Source: JACVRW01 sp963808775
Lineage (GTDB): Bacteria; Actinomycetota; Thermoleophilia; Solirubrobacterales; Thermoleophilaceae
Assembly (NCBI GenBank): GCA_963808775.1
Contig: CAWEGR010000005.1
Location: 806,001-870,000, forward strand
Reading direction: 5' to 3'
DNA length: 64,000 nt
The notes beneath the pieces were generated by a model. The model was not told the origin of the DNA. It was given only the letters and a program-made list of their open reading frames with translations, and made no database searches. The position numbers and the translations under genes are program-made. Below, piece by piece: positions 23,660-33,816 of this stretch (the first letter of the stretch is position 1; the number at the start of each line of letters is the position of its first letter).

Positions 23660-26062
23660 ATGACCGGCCTGCTCTACAAGCTCGGCCGCGCCTGCGCGCG
23701 CTGGCACATCGTCGTGCTCGTGCTCTGGGCGCTGCTGATCGTCGGGCTCGTGGTCGCCGCGAATCAGGCCGGCTCCGAGACGAACAACAACGTCACCCTG
23801 CCCGGCACAGGCAGCCAGAGCGCCACCGACCTCCTCAGCGACCGCTTCCCGACCCAGGCCTACGGATCGAACCCGCTCGTCATCGCGACCGACAGCGGCA
23901 AGCTGACGGACTCGAAGTACTCGAAGGCCATCAAGTCGTCGGTGCAGAAGCTGAAGAAGACGGCGCACGTGACGGGCGCGATCAGCCCCCTGAGCAAGGC
24001 GGGTAAGAGCGCGCTCAGCAAGGACAAGCAGACCGGCTACATCTCCGTGACGCTCAACGTCGGCCAGGGCTCGATCACCGAGGACGAGGCCCAGGCCGTG
24101 CTCGACGCGGCGAACGCGGCGAAGAAGGCGGGGCTCCAGACGGCCATCGGCGGCTACGTCGGGCAGGAGCTCTCAAAGCCGGACACCGGGGCCAGCGACA
24201 AGATCGGGATCTTCGCCGCGATGGTGATCCTCCTGCTCGTCTTCGGCTCGGCGGTGGCGATGGGCCTCCCGATCGTGACGGCCGTGCTCGGCCTTCTCTG
24301 CGGCCTGAGCGTCGTGACCCTGCTCAGCCACGTCGCCTCGATCCCGACCACGGCGCCCACGCTGGCGACCATGATCGGGCTGGCGGTCGGGATCGACTAC
24401 TCGCTGTTCATCGTCACAAAGCACCGCACGCAGGTCCTCGAGGGGATGGAGGTCCACGAGTCGATAGCGCGCGCGCTCGCCACCGCCGGCGGCGCGGTCC
24501 TGTTCGCGGGCGGGACGGTCGCGATCTCGCTGCTGGCGCTCATCGTGGCCGACATCCCGCTGGTGACCACGCTCGGCTATACCTCGGCGATCGCGGTGGG
24601 CTTCGCCATCCTCGCCGCGCTCACCCTGCTGCCGGCCCTGTTCGGCCTGGTCGGATCGCACGTCTCGGCTCTCAGGATTCCCTTCGGCCAGGGCCGCAAT
24701 CCGCAGGCGCAATCCTCGTTCTGGACGAGGATGGCCACCGGGATCGCGAATCACCGCTGGCCGGTGATGATCGCGGTGCTGGTGGCGCTGCTGGCCATGT
24801 CGATCCCCACGCTGTCGATGCACCTCGGGCAGGAGGACGTGGGTGCGGAGCCGACGGACACGACCGCGCGCCAGGCCTACGACCTGATCGACAAGGGCTT
24901 TGGCCCGGGAACGAACGGGCCCTTCCTCATCTCGGTCCAGCTCTCGAAGCCCGCGAAGCCCGACCAGAAGAACCTCAACAAGATCAACCAGAACGAGCAG
25001 CAGCTGAAGGCGCAGCAGCAGCAGATCGAGCAGCAGGCGCTGCTCGAGGGCGCGTCCCAGCAGGAGGCGCAGCAGGAGGCGAAGCAGCAGACGCAGCAGC
25101 AGTCAAACGAGCTGGCCAACAAGAAGAAGCAGGCCGAGCAGCCGGCCACCGACCCGCGGCTTCAGACCCTGCGCACGGACCTCCAGAAGGCCAAGGGCGT
25201 CAAGTCGGTCACGCAGCCGCTCGTCAACAAGAAGGGGACGGCCGCCGTCTACAACCTGATTCCCACGACCTCGCCCTCCGACCTCAAGACGGAGGACCTG
25301 GTCACGCTCCTGAGGGACACGACGATCCCGAAGGCGACCAAGGGCCAGGGCATGACGGCCTTCGTCGGCGGCACGACGGCCGCATACGTCGACCTCGCCG
25401 ACAAGATCACCGACGTCCTGCCGATGGTCATCCTGGTCGTCGCTGCGCTGAGCTTCCTGGTGCTCCTGGTCGGCTTCCGCTCGCTCGTCCTGCCCGCGCA
25501 GGCGGCCGTCCTGAACCTGATCTCGGTCGGGGCGGCCTACGGAGTGCTCACCCTGGTCTTCCAGGAGGGCTTCGCAACGAGCCTGATCGGCCTCGACGGC
25601 TCGATACCGGTCGTCAGCTTCGTTCCCCTGATCATGTTCGCGATCCTGTTCGGGCTCTCGACCGACTACCAGGTCTTCCTGCTCACCCAGATCCAGGAGC
25701 ACTTCAAGGAGGGCAAGGGCGCTCGCGCGACCGTGATCGAGGGGCTCGGCTACTCGGGCCGGATCATCGGGGCCGCGGCGCTGGTCATGTTCTGCGTGTT
25801 CGCGAGCTTCGTCCTGAACGGCGACCCGACGATCAAGCAGTTCGGCCTCGGCCTGGCCACGGCGGTCGCGATCGATGCCGTCGTGGTGACCCTGTTCGTG
25901 CCCGCCCTGATCACGACCGCCGGAAGGTCCGTGCTGTGGCTGCCGCGCTGGCTCGACCGGATCCTGCCGCACATCAGCATCGAGGGCGCGGGCTACTTCG
26001 ACGACAAGCCGCTTCCCGAGGCCCCTCCGGCACCCGAGCCGGAACCGGCCGCGGAGACCTGA
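23660..26062 (+). CDS. MMPL/RND-family transporter
   Basis: The 800-residue membrane protein has the two-half RND design. There is one helix at residues 15-35, a periplasmic-type loop, and five helices near 175-330 containing the MMPL motif GLAVGIDYSLFIVTKHR. A second loop follows, then helices near 590-760 with MFAILFGLSTDYQVFLL. The paired Asp-Tyr motifs in the membrane are the proton-relay signature. The second loop (about 425-490) carries an unusual Gln-rich coiled coil (NQNEQQLKAQQQQIEQQ). Family members export lipids or hydrophobic compounds. The neighbours give no clue to the substrate. Confidence 0.9.
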   Translation: MTGLLYKLGRACARWHIVVLVLWALLIVGLVVAANQAGSETNNNVTLPGTGSQSATDLLSDRFPTQAYGSNPLVIATDSGKLTDSKYSKAIKSSVQKLKKTAHVTGAISPLSKAGKSALSKDKQTGYISVTLNVGQGSITEDEAQAVLDAANAAKKAGLQTAIGGYVGQELSKPDTGASDKIGIFAAMVILLLVFGSAVAMGLPIVTAVLGLLCGLSVVTLLSHVASIPTTAPTLATMIGLAVGIDYSLFIVTKHRTQVLEGMEVHESIARALATAGGAVLFAGGTVAISLLALIVADIPLVTTLGYTSAIAVGFAILAALTLLPALFGLVGSHVSALRIPFGQGRNPQAQSSFWTRMATGIANHRWPVMIAVLVALLAMSIPTLSMHLGQEDVGAEPTDTTARQAYDLIDKGFGPGTNGPFLISVQLSKPAKPDQKNLNKINQNEQQLKAQQQQIEQQALLEGASQQEAQQEAKQQTQQQSNELANKKKQAEQPATDPRLQTLRTDLQKAKGVKSVTQPLVNKKGTAAVYNLIPTTSPSDLKTEDLVTLLRDTTIPKATKGQGMTAFVGGTTAAYVDLADKITDVLPMVILVVAALSFLVLLVGFRSLVLPAQAAVLNLISVGAAYGVLTLVFQEGFATSLIGLDGSIPVVSFVPLIMFAILFGLSTDYQVFLLTQIQEHFKEGKGARATVIEGLGYSGRIIGAAALVMFCVFASFVLNGDPTIKQFGLGLATAVAIDAVVVTLFVPALITTAGRSVLWLPRWLDRILPHISIEGAGYFDDKPLPEAPPAPEPEPAAET

Positions 26063-26063
26063 G

Positions 26064-29000
26064 TCAGACCGGCTCGCCGGCGAGGATCCTCGCCTGCAGG
26101 CTCGAGGTCTGCGCGGAGGGCTCCACGCCGAGCTCGACCACGAGGGCCCGGCGGCACTCGAGGTACTGGCGCAGCGCGTAGCTCGTCCGCCCGGTGCGGG
26201 CGTAGGCGAGCATCAGCCGGCGGTGGGCGCCTCGTCGAGGGGGTCGAGGTCGAGCCGGGCCTGCGCGGCGCGCGCGGCGTCGTGATGCTCGCCGGAGCGC
26301 TCGTAGCTGTCGATCAGGGCGTCGAGCAGCTGCGCGTATGACTCGGTCAGCCGCTCGCGCCAGGCGAACGACCAGGCGGCGTAGCGGTCCTCCGGCAGCG
26401 GCTCGCCGGTCCAGAGGGCGGCTGCGCGCTCGAGCGCCGCGCGCCTGCCCTCGCCGCGCTCGGCGAGGGCGGCCTCGGTCGCGGCCTCGAACTCGGCGCT
26501 GTCGACGCTCAGCCCCTCGCGCTGCGCGCAGCCGGTAGGTGCGCTCCCTGGCTCTCGATCACGGAGGCGTCGGCGCCCGGCAGGTCGAGGACCTTGCGCG
26601 CGCGTGAGACGGCGACCGTGAGGTGCTGACGGGCGGAGTCGGCGGGGCGGTCCGCCCAGAACGCCTCGAAGAGGGCGTCCTCGGGCACGGCCGCGCCGTC
26701 TTGGATCAGCAGGAAGCGCACGACGCGGGCGGCCATCGGGCGCTGCCAGACGCCCTCGTCGAGCTCCCAGCCCGCCCGCTTGACCCGGAAGCCGCCGAGC
26801 AGCTCGAACCGGAGCGCCGGCGGGATGGCTCGAACGCGCTCGGTCGCGGCGGCGGCCGCCGCGCGACCTGGGCGTCGGCGTCCTTGCCGAGCTCCGCGAG
26901 CCGGCCGAGCACGGCCGGGTGCCCCGCGGCCAGTGCCGTGAGGAGCGCGGAGCGCCGGACGGCTGGGTCGGGGTGGTCGATCATCTCCACGAGCGCCTCG
27001 CCCCCCGGGAAGGCGTCCCGCATCGCCGGCACGACGGCGTCGGCCTCGAGCTGCCCTTCCGCGAGCGCGTGCCAGAGCACCGGCCGCAGTCGCGGCCAGT
27101 GCACGCGCACGATCTGATCGGCCTGGGCGCCGGCCTCCTCGAAGCAGCGCGCCAGGGTTTCGCACGCCCCGTGCGGCTCGCCCGCGGAGTGCTCGAGCAT
27201 GGCGCGCGACGCGAGCATGCGCGCCCGGTGCAGCCGTCCCGCCGCTCCGGGGAAGCGCTCGTCGAGCACGCTGAGAGTCGTCGTCGAGCTCCTCGCGCGC
27301 GAGCTCAGGCGCACCGTGATCGGCGAGTACGGGCGCCATGTCGACGACGCTCCAGACGCGGTAACAGACCGCTCCGGGCCGCACGCGGTCGAGCGCCCGC
27401 CGCGCCGCCTCGATCGCCGCTGGCGCGTCGCCGCGCAGGGCGGCCACCTGTGCCTCCGCCAGGTGGCGGTGCACCCCGCGCCAGCCCGTGCCGCGGCGCT
27501 CGCCCGCCCGCGCGAGCTCGAGCTCGGCCCGGGTGAGCTCTCCGTCGCGGGCGAGCAGGAAGGAGCGCAGCAGCGCGCAGTCGCGCGCCACGAAGCCCAG
27601 CCCGAGCCGCTCGGCCTCGAGCTCGCATTGGTCGAGCGACTCGAGCGCGGCGTCGGTACTCGCCGAGGTCGCGCCGGACGAGCGTCACCATCGAGAGGTA
27701 GTAGGGGAGGCTGCCGTAGGTGTCCTCGCGCTCGAGCTCGGCGACGGCCGTGTGGAGCCGCGCGAGCAGCTCGCGCGACAGCCCTGCGGCGGGCTCGATC
27801 CCGACTCCCGCCAGCTCGCCGGCCGACGCGAAGCGTGCGGCGCCCTCGCTGTCGGCGCGCAGGCGCTCCGCGAGCGCGCGGGCCTCGTCGCGCATGCCAT
27901 AGGCCCCGAGGGCGATGACCTCGTACCACGCGACCCCGGCCGCGGTCTGCGCGGCGTCGGGGTCGCTGACCTCATCCCAGCCCTCGACCACGTCCGCCAC
28001 CTCCCGGAAGGCGCCCTCCGAGAGCAGGGCGTCCGCCAGCATCAGGCGGGCCACCCACTCCCGGCCCTCGTCGCCCGCTGAGCGATAGATCTCCGCGGTC
28101 TGCCTGAGCGGTGGGAGCGCCTCCTCGTGGCGGCCGGCGGCCCAGAGGCGGTAGCCCTGAAGCAGCCGGTAGGCGGGCTCGCCGCGGAGCTCGGACGGGA
28201 TCTGCTCGAGCCACTCGCTCACCGCCCCGGGAGAGGTCCTCACCAGCTCGCGGATGTGGCGGCCGAGCGCCGCGAGCGCTTCGTCGAAGCGCCCTGCGGC
28301 CATCCAGTGCTCGATGGCCGCCGCCTGCCGGCCGCCCGCGGCGAGAGCGCTGGCGGTGCGCTCGTGGAGACGCGCCCGCTCGTCCTCTGAGCGCAGCTCC
28401 TGCAGCTGCTCGAGCAGAAACGACCTGAACAGCGGGTGGTACGAGCTTCCGCCAGCCGGCTGGCTGCGCAGGAAGAGGCCGAGCTCCGCTGCCCGCTCGA
28501 TGAATTCGGCCGGGCAGCTCGAGCTCGGCGGCGAGCGTCGGGCGTGAGCCAGGCGGGCACGCTCGAATCCACGAGCGCCAACCGCATCTCGGGATCGAGC
28601 CGGTCGAGCACCTCCTCCGCGAGGAAGTGGAAGAGCTCGTCGTGGGGCACGGCCCTCGTTGCCGCCTCGTGCGAGCCGGTGAGCGCTGTCAGCGCGACGC
28701 CCATCGGCCAGCCCTCGCTGGCGGCCATCGCGGCCTCCACCTCCTCGGGGGTGACGGCGCGCCCGTGGCGCTGCGACAGGATCTGCTCGCATTCGCCCGG
28801 GGTGAGGCTGAGCTCCGCCGGGCCGAGCTCGAGCAGACGCCCGGCGGCGCGCAGCTTCGCGAGCCGCAGCGCGAGCGGGCGCCGGCTCGCGATGGCGAGC
28901 GAGAGCGGCGTGTCGCGAACGGCGAGCAGCCCGTCGAGCAGCGCGAGCGTCTCCGGCGGACTCCTCGAGCTCCTCGGCGTCGTCGAACACGATCACGAGC

Positions 29001-29350
29001 GGCTCGACGAGGAGCCGCCCGAGCTCCCGCACGAGGGCCGCTCCGGCCGCGCGCACGTCCACCGGCTCGACGCCGGCCGCGAGCCGGTCGGCGAGCACGT
29101 CCGCGAGACCCGGGACCGCGGCCCTGAGGGCCTCTGCGGTCGCGACGAGCAACCGGCCGGCCTCGCCGCCCGCATCGCCGCACGCGACCCAGATGGAGCG
29201 TCGAGCCGAGAGGCTGATGGCCTCCTCGATAGCCGTCGTCTTGCCGTAGCCCGCCCCGGCCACGAGCAGCACAGAGCCCGCCTCGAGCGCATCGGCGAGC
29301 TTCCTTGCGAGTCCTGGCCGAGCGATGCGCGGCACCACTTGGGCGTCCAC
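26064..29350 (-). CDS. Large STAND-type regulator with C-terminal SARP module (about seven frameshifts)
   Basis: The start is placed at GTG 29350, just before IARPGLARKLADALEAG. A MalT-like ATPase follows: Walker A AGAGYGKTT, Walker B LVIVFDDAEEL. A long TPR-like helical region (ALAALGRHIRELVRTSPGAV and onward) comes next. It is followed by a winged helix of the OmpR/SARP type (LRFELLGGFRVKRAGWELDEG, QHLTVAVSRARKVLDL), and a BTAD domain ends the protein (WRERLTESYAQLLDALIDSY, LVVELGVEPSAQT). Placing the DNA-binding SARP part last is unlike AfsR. Frame changes occur near 28962, 28515, 27660, 27275, 26870, 26535 and 26222. This density is far above the rest of the window, so it may be a decaying gene rather than only assembly error. 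Intact length is about 1,095 residues. Confidence 0.7.
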
Positions 29351-29417
29351 GTCCAGGGATGCTACGCCGGGCGCGTCAAGGATTCGTTCATGGCCCGTTC
29401 GTAGCTTGGCGGCCGTG

Positions 29418-30818
29418 ATGGCTCGGGAGCATGCGGTCGAGGCCCTGGCGGCCGAGGAATTCGACCTCGCCGTGATCGGTGGCGGCATCGCCGGCGCCGG
29501 CGTAGCGCTCGATGCGGCGTGTCGCGGGCTCTCCGTCGCGCTTGTCGAGGCGCGCGACTACGCATCGGACAATGCGCCCGGCGTGCTCGAAGCGGGCCCG
29601 GAGCCCGGGGGAAGCCTGCGCGTGCGCCGGATCCGCGAGGCGCTCGCCGAGCGCGAGCGGATGCTCGACCTGGCGCCACGGCTCGCGCGTCGGCTGCCGC
29701 TCGTGGTGCCGCGTATCGCCGGCTCCCGTCCCGCGTGGCGCCTCCGGGCGGAGCTCACGCTGCACGACCAGCTCGCGCCGCGCTCGGCCGCAAGGCATCG
29801 CCCCGTCTCGGGCTCCGAGATCGCCGAGCTCGTGCCGGTGCTCGCCGAGCGGAGGCCTGCCGCCGGCCTGCTCCTGGGGAGCGTCCAGGCGGACGAGCCG
29901 CGGCTGGTCCTGAGCGTCCTCGCCGAGGCGGAGCGGCATGGCGCCGTCTGCTGCAACCGCGTCGAGACCGAGCGCGTGCAGGAGGAGGGTGGCGTGGTGG
30001 CCCTGGAGGCGCGGGACCCGGAGCGCGGCGGTTTCTTCACGATCGCGGCCGATCACGTCATCGACACGCGCGCCCGCTCTTGCGCCGGCGGCAGCCGGAT
30101 CCTGCTCTCGCTCGAGGACCTCCCGCTGAACGGCGCCGGCGTGCTGCTGCCGGGCTCGGGCGGCGGGCAGCTCACGAGCGTCCCCTGGTCGGGGCGCGTG
30201 CTCGTGCGCTCCACTGAGGCGCCTCAGGGCGCGCTGCACTCGCTCAACTCCTCGCTCGGCACCGCGCTCCGCCGAGAGCACGTGACCGCGTCCTTCGCCG
30301 GGGCGGGTGCCGCGGAGGCCCTGACGAGCTGGCGCCCCGCCGCGACCCGGGCGGTCGACCGGGTCCTGGGGAAGGCGGGCCGGCTCGCGCCGTCGCGCAC
30401 GGACGGGATCGTGCTGGCGCCGCGGCTCGACCCGCGCTCGCTCGACCTTCCCGCCGACACCCCGCCGGGCGTGCGCTCGCACCTCGCGAGCCGCTATGGG
30501 CCGGAGGCGAGCGAGGTCGCCGCAATCGCCCGCGCGCACCCGCAGTCCGCGCTTCCGATCGTGGACGGCTGGCCGGACCTCGTGGCCGAGGCGGTCTACG
30601 CCGCCCGCCACGAGCAGGCCCGCAGCGTCGGCGACGTGCTGCTGCGCCGCACGCGCCTCGGGGTGCTGGCCGCAGAGCAGGTCTGCGATCGGGGCGGCAC
30701 GGTCGCGCACCGCGTGGCGCGCGCGATGGCGCCCGAACTCGGCTGGAGCGACTGCCGGACACGACGAGAGGCGAGCGCCTTCGTGCGCGAGGCCCATGAG
30801 GAGGAAGACGCGGCATGA
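29418..30818 (+). CDS. Degenerate GlpD-like FAD protein
   Basis: The 466-residue protein shares the GlpD ends: FAD fold VIGGGIAGAGVALDAACRG at the start and EQARSVGDVLLRRTRLG in the C-terminal DAO_C bundle. The GTSSRSSKLVHGG segment of true GlpD is replaced by DYASDNAPGVLEAGPEPGG, and the GTTDNDYE motif by VRSTEAPQG. It is about 100 residues shorter than the copy at 13229-14953. The frame is intact, so it is maintained, but glycerol-3-phosphate oxidation is doubtful. The start is ATG 29418 (a GTG lies 3 bases upstream). It diverges from the STAND regulator, and its stop overlaps the ATG of the protease gene. Confidence 0.78.
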   Translation: MAREHAVEALAAEEFDLAVIGGGIAGAGVALDAACRGLSVALVEARDYASDNAPGVLEAGPEPGGSLRVRRIREALAERERMLDLAPRLARRLPLVVPRIAGSRPAWRLRAELTLHDQLAPRSAARHRPVSGSEIAELVPVLAERRPAAGLLLGSVQADEPRLVLSVLAEAERHGAVCCNRVETERVQEEGGVVALEARDPERGGFFTIAADHVIDTRARSCAGGSRILLSLEDLPLNGAGVLLPGSGGGQLTSVPWSGRVLVRSTEAPQGALHSLNSSLGTALRREHVTASFAGAGAAEALTSWRPAATRAVDRVLGKAGRLAPSRTDGIVLAPRLDPRSLDLPADTPPGVRSHLASRYGPEASEVAAIARAHPQSALPIVDGWPDLVAEAVYAARHEQARSVGDVLLRRTRLGVLAAEQVCDRGGTVAHRVARAMAPELGWSDCRTRREASAFVREAHEEEDAA

Positions 30819-33034
30819 GGACGAGACTGGCCCTTCCGATCGCACTGGTGCTGCTCGCGCTCGTGCCGCAGACGGCGTCCGCCGGCATCCCCGGCGCGGG
30901 CGAGGCCGCCACCGGCCACGGGGCGGCGTTCGCCCCGGGCGAGGCGATCGTCAGGTTTCGCCCCGGCCTGCCGGCCGCTGCACGGGCGGCGGCGCTGCGA
31001 GAGCGCGGCGTCCGGCTCGAGCGCTCCCTCAGCCTGCCGGGGATCGTGCTCGCGCGCGTCCCGGCCGGCGACCGCGTGCGGCAGGCCGTCAGCCGGCTCG
31101 AGCGCGACCCGCGCGTGGCCTGGGCCGAGCCGAACTCGTACGCCCAGGGTGGCGCCCTGCCGAACGACCCGTTCCTGCCAGAGACGTGGGGGCTCCGCCG
31201 CATCGCGGCGCCCGAGGCATGGGACCGGACGACCGGCGCGGCTGACGTGAAGGTCGCGGTCGTCGACTCGGGCGTCAACCTTCGCCACCCCGAGCTCGCG
31301 CCCAACATTTGGAGAAACCCGGGCGAGTCCGGCGGCGGCCGGGAGGCCAACGGGCTCGACGACGACGGGAACGGGTTCGTCGACGACTGGCGCGGATGGG
31401 ACTTCGTCCAGCGCGACAACGAGGCGGACGACAACTACGGGCACGGCACGCATGTGGCCGGGACGATCGCCGCGCGCGGCGACAACGGCCTCGGTATCGC
31501 GGGGGTCGCCTGGCGCGCGTCGCTAATCCCGGTGCGGGTGCTCGACAACCTGAACACGGGCCTGTGCGCCGACATCGCGGAGGGGCTCGCCTACGCGGTG
31601 CGAGCCGGCGCCCGCGTGGTGAACCTGAGCCTCGGCTCGCGCTTCCTCTGCCAGGCGCAGCGCAGCGTGATCGACTCGGCGCCGAACACGCTGTTCGTCG
31701 TCGCCGCGATGAACGAGGGCTCGGACGTCGAGACGACGCCCTGGTACCCGTGCTCGTTCCCCTCGCCGAACGTGGTCTGCGTGGCCGCGACGGATTCCGG
31801 CGACCGGCTCGCCGGCTTCTCGAACTACGGCGCTCAGAGCGTCGACCTGGCTGCCCCGGGCGTGAACGTCCTCAGCTCGTACGTGAAGTGGGGCGCGGTC
31901 GAGAACCTCTTCTTCGACGGCTTCGAGACGCCCATCGACGGCCGCTGGGTCACGGGCGGCAGCCCGGATACCTGGGACCGCTCGCCGTTCACCCCGATCC
32001 TGAGCGGCGGCTTCAGCCTCTCGAACTCGCCGCTCGGCGACTACGGCAACAACACGGACAGCTGGGCTCGCCTGACCCAGGGGCTCGACCTCACGGGCCG
32101 GCGCGACTGCGCGGCTCGGGTGTGGCTGCGTGCGTCGCTCGGCCCGTACGACCTGAGCCGGCCGCTCGACGCAGATCACCTGATCGCGGAGACGTCCGCC
32201 GACGGGGTCGACTGGAGCCATCGGCCGAGCATCCTGTTCGGGACGAACTCGTCCTTCGAGAAGTGGCTCATCGATCTCTCCGAGCTCGAGGGGCGCTCGA
32301 CGGGAGGGCTGCGCTTCCGTCTGCGGACGAACGCCGGCGGAACCTACGACGGCGTCGCACTCGACGACCTCACGGTTCTCTGCGTGCCGCCGCTCGACAC
32401 CTACACGGGCGCGCGCGATGAGTTCGAGTTCGACCAGGGCACCTCGATGGCCGCACCGCACGTGGCCGGCACCGCGGTGCTGCTGCTGTCGCTCGACCCG
32501 GGAATGTCCGCCGCCACGCTGCGGTCGCGCATCCTGGGCTCGGTCGACCGGCTCCCCGCGCTCGCCGGAAAGGTCGCCACGGGGGGACGGCTGAACGCCG
32601 CGCGGGCGCTCGCGCCGCCACCGTCCGCGCCTCCGCCGGCGCCTCCTCTACCGCCTCCACCGCCCGCGGCCCTGCCCTCGCAGGCATCCGCGCTCGAGGT
32701 GAACCTCGCGGCGCTCTCGCGCGCGTTGTCACGGGGCGGCCTGCGCTCGGTGCGGCGGGCGGGGGGCTTCCGGGCCGATCGGCTGCACGCGCTGTCGCCC
32801 GGGCGCTTCGTGCTCTCCGTGCGAGCCGCGGGGCGGACGATCGCGCGCGGGTCGGCCTCCACGGAGCGGCCCGCCATCTGCTCCCTGACCGCGCGGCTCA
32901 CCCGCCGCGGGCGCGCCCTGCTGCGGCGCGCGCGACGACTGCGACTGACGCTGAAGCTCGAGTTCACCCCGCTGTCCGGGCGCCCGCTGGCGCGCCGGAC
33001 GGCGCTCACCATCCGAACGAGGAGATTCCCATGA
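30815..33034 (+). CDS. Secreted subtilisin-like serine protease (S8) with inserted domain
   Basis: The 739-residue protein has a signal peptide (1-23) and an I9-like propeptide (APGEAIVRFRPGLPA to about 108). The catalytic domain has Asp151 (VVDSGVN), His210 (YGHGTHVAGT), oxyanion Asn300 (VVAAMNEG) and Ser544 (GTSMAAPHVAG). Between Asn300 and Ser544 lies an extra domain of about 170 residues (about 360-530: FFDGFETPIDGRWVTGG, then LDLTGRRDCAARVWLR and LRFRLRTNAGGTYDGVALDD). It looks like a jelly-roll carbohydrate- or ligand-binding module. A Pro-rich linker and an Arg-rich C-terminal beta module follow. The ATG overlaps the GlpD-like stop, and its TGA overlaps the next ATG. Confidence 0.92.
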   Translation: MRTRLALPIALVLLALVPQTASAGIPGAGEAATGHGAAFAPGEAIVRFRPGLPAAARAAALRERGVRLERSLSLPGIVLARVPAGDRVRQAVSRLERDPRVAWAEPNSYAQGGALPNDPFLPETWGLRRIAAPEAWDRTTGAADVKVAVVDSGVNLRHPELAPNIWRNPGESGGGREANGLDDDGNGFVDDWRGWDFVQRDNEADDNYGHGTHVAGTIAARGDNGLGIAGVAWRASLIPVRVLDNLNTGLCADIAEGLAYAVRAGARVVNLSLGSRFLCQAQRSVIDSAPNTLFVVAAMNEGSDVETTPWYPCSFPSPNVVCVAATDSGDRLAGFSNYGAQSVDLAAPGVNVLSSYVKWGAVENLFFDGFETPIDGRWVTGGSPDTWDRSPFTPILSGGFSLSNSPLGDYGNNTDSWARLTQGLDLTGRRDCAARVWLRASLGPYDLSRPLDADHLIAETSADGVDWSHRPSILFGTNSSFEKWLIDLSELEGRSTGGLRFRLRTNAGGTYDGVALDDLTVLCVPPLDTYTGARDEFEFDQGTSMAAPHVAGTAVLLLSLDPGMSAATLRSRILGSVDRLPALAGKVATGGRLNAARALAPPPSAPPPAPPLPPPPPAALPSQASALEVNLAALSRALSRGGLRSVRRAGGFRADRLHALSPGRFVLSVRAAGRTIARGSASTERPAICSLTARLTRRGRALLRRARRLRLTLKLEFTPLSGRPLARRTALTIRTRRFP

Positions 33035-33771
33035 AGAGCACGGCCCCCGTGATCCTGCGTGTCCTGACGCCGCGCCCGCGCCGGCGGACACCGAGATCGA
33101 CCCGAGGCGCGCGGGTCGGCGTCGCGATCGCCGTGGCCCTGCTGTGCCTCGGCTCGGCCACGGCCGCCAGGGCGGACAGCTTCCGCGAGGGCTTCGACCT
33201 CGACATCTCGGCGCCGTCGCCCGTCGTTGTCGGGAAGCCGGCGATGCTGCAGGTGACCGGCACGATCCCGGAGGACGTCGTCGAGTTCTCGTACTGGTTC
33301 AGCCTGAGCGCGATCCCGACCTCGTTCACCACCACCTGTCCTGTCGACCATCACGTCGCGAAGCAGTTCGCGCTCAGCTCCGGAGGAGCGGTGATCATCT
33401 GGACCCAGCGTGAGCCGGCGGACCTGTCGGGCCGCTTCTCGATCCCCGTCGCGGTCTCGCCGACCGCGCCGGGCTCCGTGCTCCTCTGCGGCTACACGGA
33501 TGACGGGGCCACGCACACGCTCGCCATGGCGTCGCTGACGCTGCAGATCCAGCCGGCGGGATCGCCCACGAGCGAGCCGCGCGGCTGGCGCTACATCCCG
33601 GCGGAGGTCAGGAAGGGCAAGCGAAGCTGCCGGGCGCTGTTCGCGCCGTCGAAGGTCGACGGCTGCATCCGCCGCCTGGTCCGCGAGGCGAGCCGCTACT
33701 GCCGGCGGCTGCCCGCGAGGCGCAGCCGAGGCGCGTGTCTGCGCGCCGTGCGGCGCGCCGGGCGCGGCTAG
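33031..33771 (+). CDS. Exported protein of unknown function
   Basis: The 246-residue protein has a long basic N-region (MKSTAPVILRVLTPRPRRR) and a hydrophobic segment at about 29-47 ending ATAARA, a plausible signal peptide. The mature part is a single Ig-like beta domain (VVVGKPAMLQVTGTIPEDV) with two cysteines (TTTCPVD, VLLCGYTD) that could form a disulfide. A Cys/Arg-rich tail follows (SCRALFAPSKVDGCIRRL, ASRYCRRLPARRSRGACL). It is translationally coupled to the protease gene, so it may be a partner or substrate of that protease. That is inference. Confidence 0.7.
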   Translation: MKSTAPVILRVLTPRPRRRTPRSTRGARVGVAIAVALLCLGSATAARADSFREGFDLDISAPSPVVVGKPAMLQVTGTIPEDVVEFSYWFSLSAIPTSFTTTCPVDHHVAKQFALSSGGAVIIWTQREPADLSGRFSIPVAVSPTAPGSVLLCGYTDDGATHTLAMASLTLQIQPAGSPTSEPRGWRYIPAEVRKGKRSCRALFAPSKVDGCIRRLVREASRYCRRLPARRSRGACLRAVRRAGRG

Positions 33772-33777
33772 GACCGG

Positions 33778-33804
33778 GCCGGGGGCGAGTTTCTCGCCCC
33801 CGGC
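33778..33804 (+). terminator. Strong terminator hairpin after the protease operon
   Basis: A perfect inverted repeat GCCGGGGGCGAG-TTT-CTCGCCCCCGGC (12-bp stem, 3-base loop) starts 7 bases after the last stop of the protease operon and ends 13 bases before the response-regulator GTG. No U-run follows. It separates two co-directional operons. Confidence 0.75.
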
Positions 33805-33816
33805 ACTTCCCGGGAT

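Noticed and set aside
29418..30818. Second functional glpD
   Set aside because: The FAD fold and C-terminal bundle are present, but the GlpD active-site and substrate motifs are missing and the protein is about 100 residues shorter.
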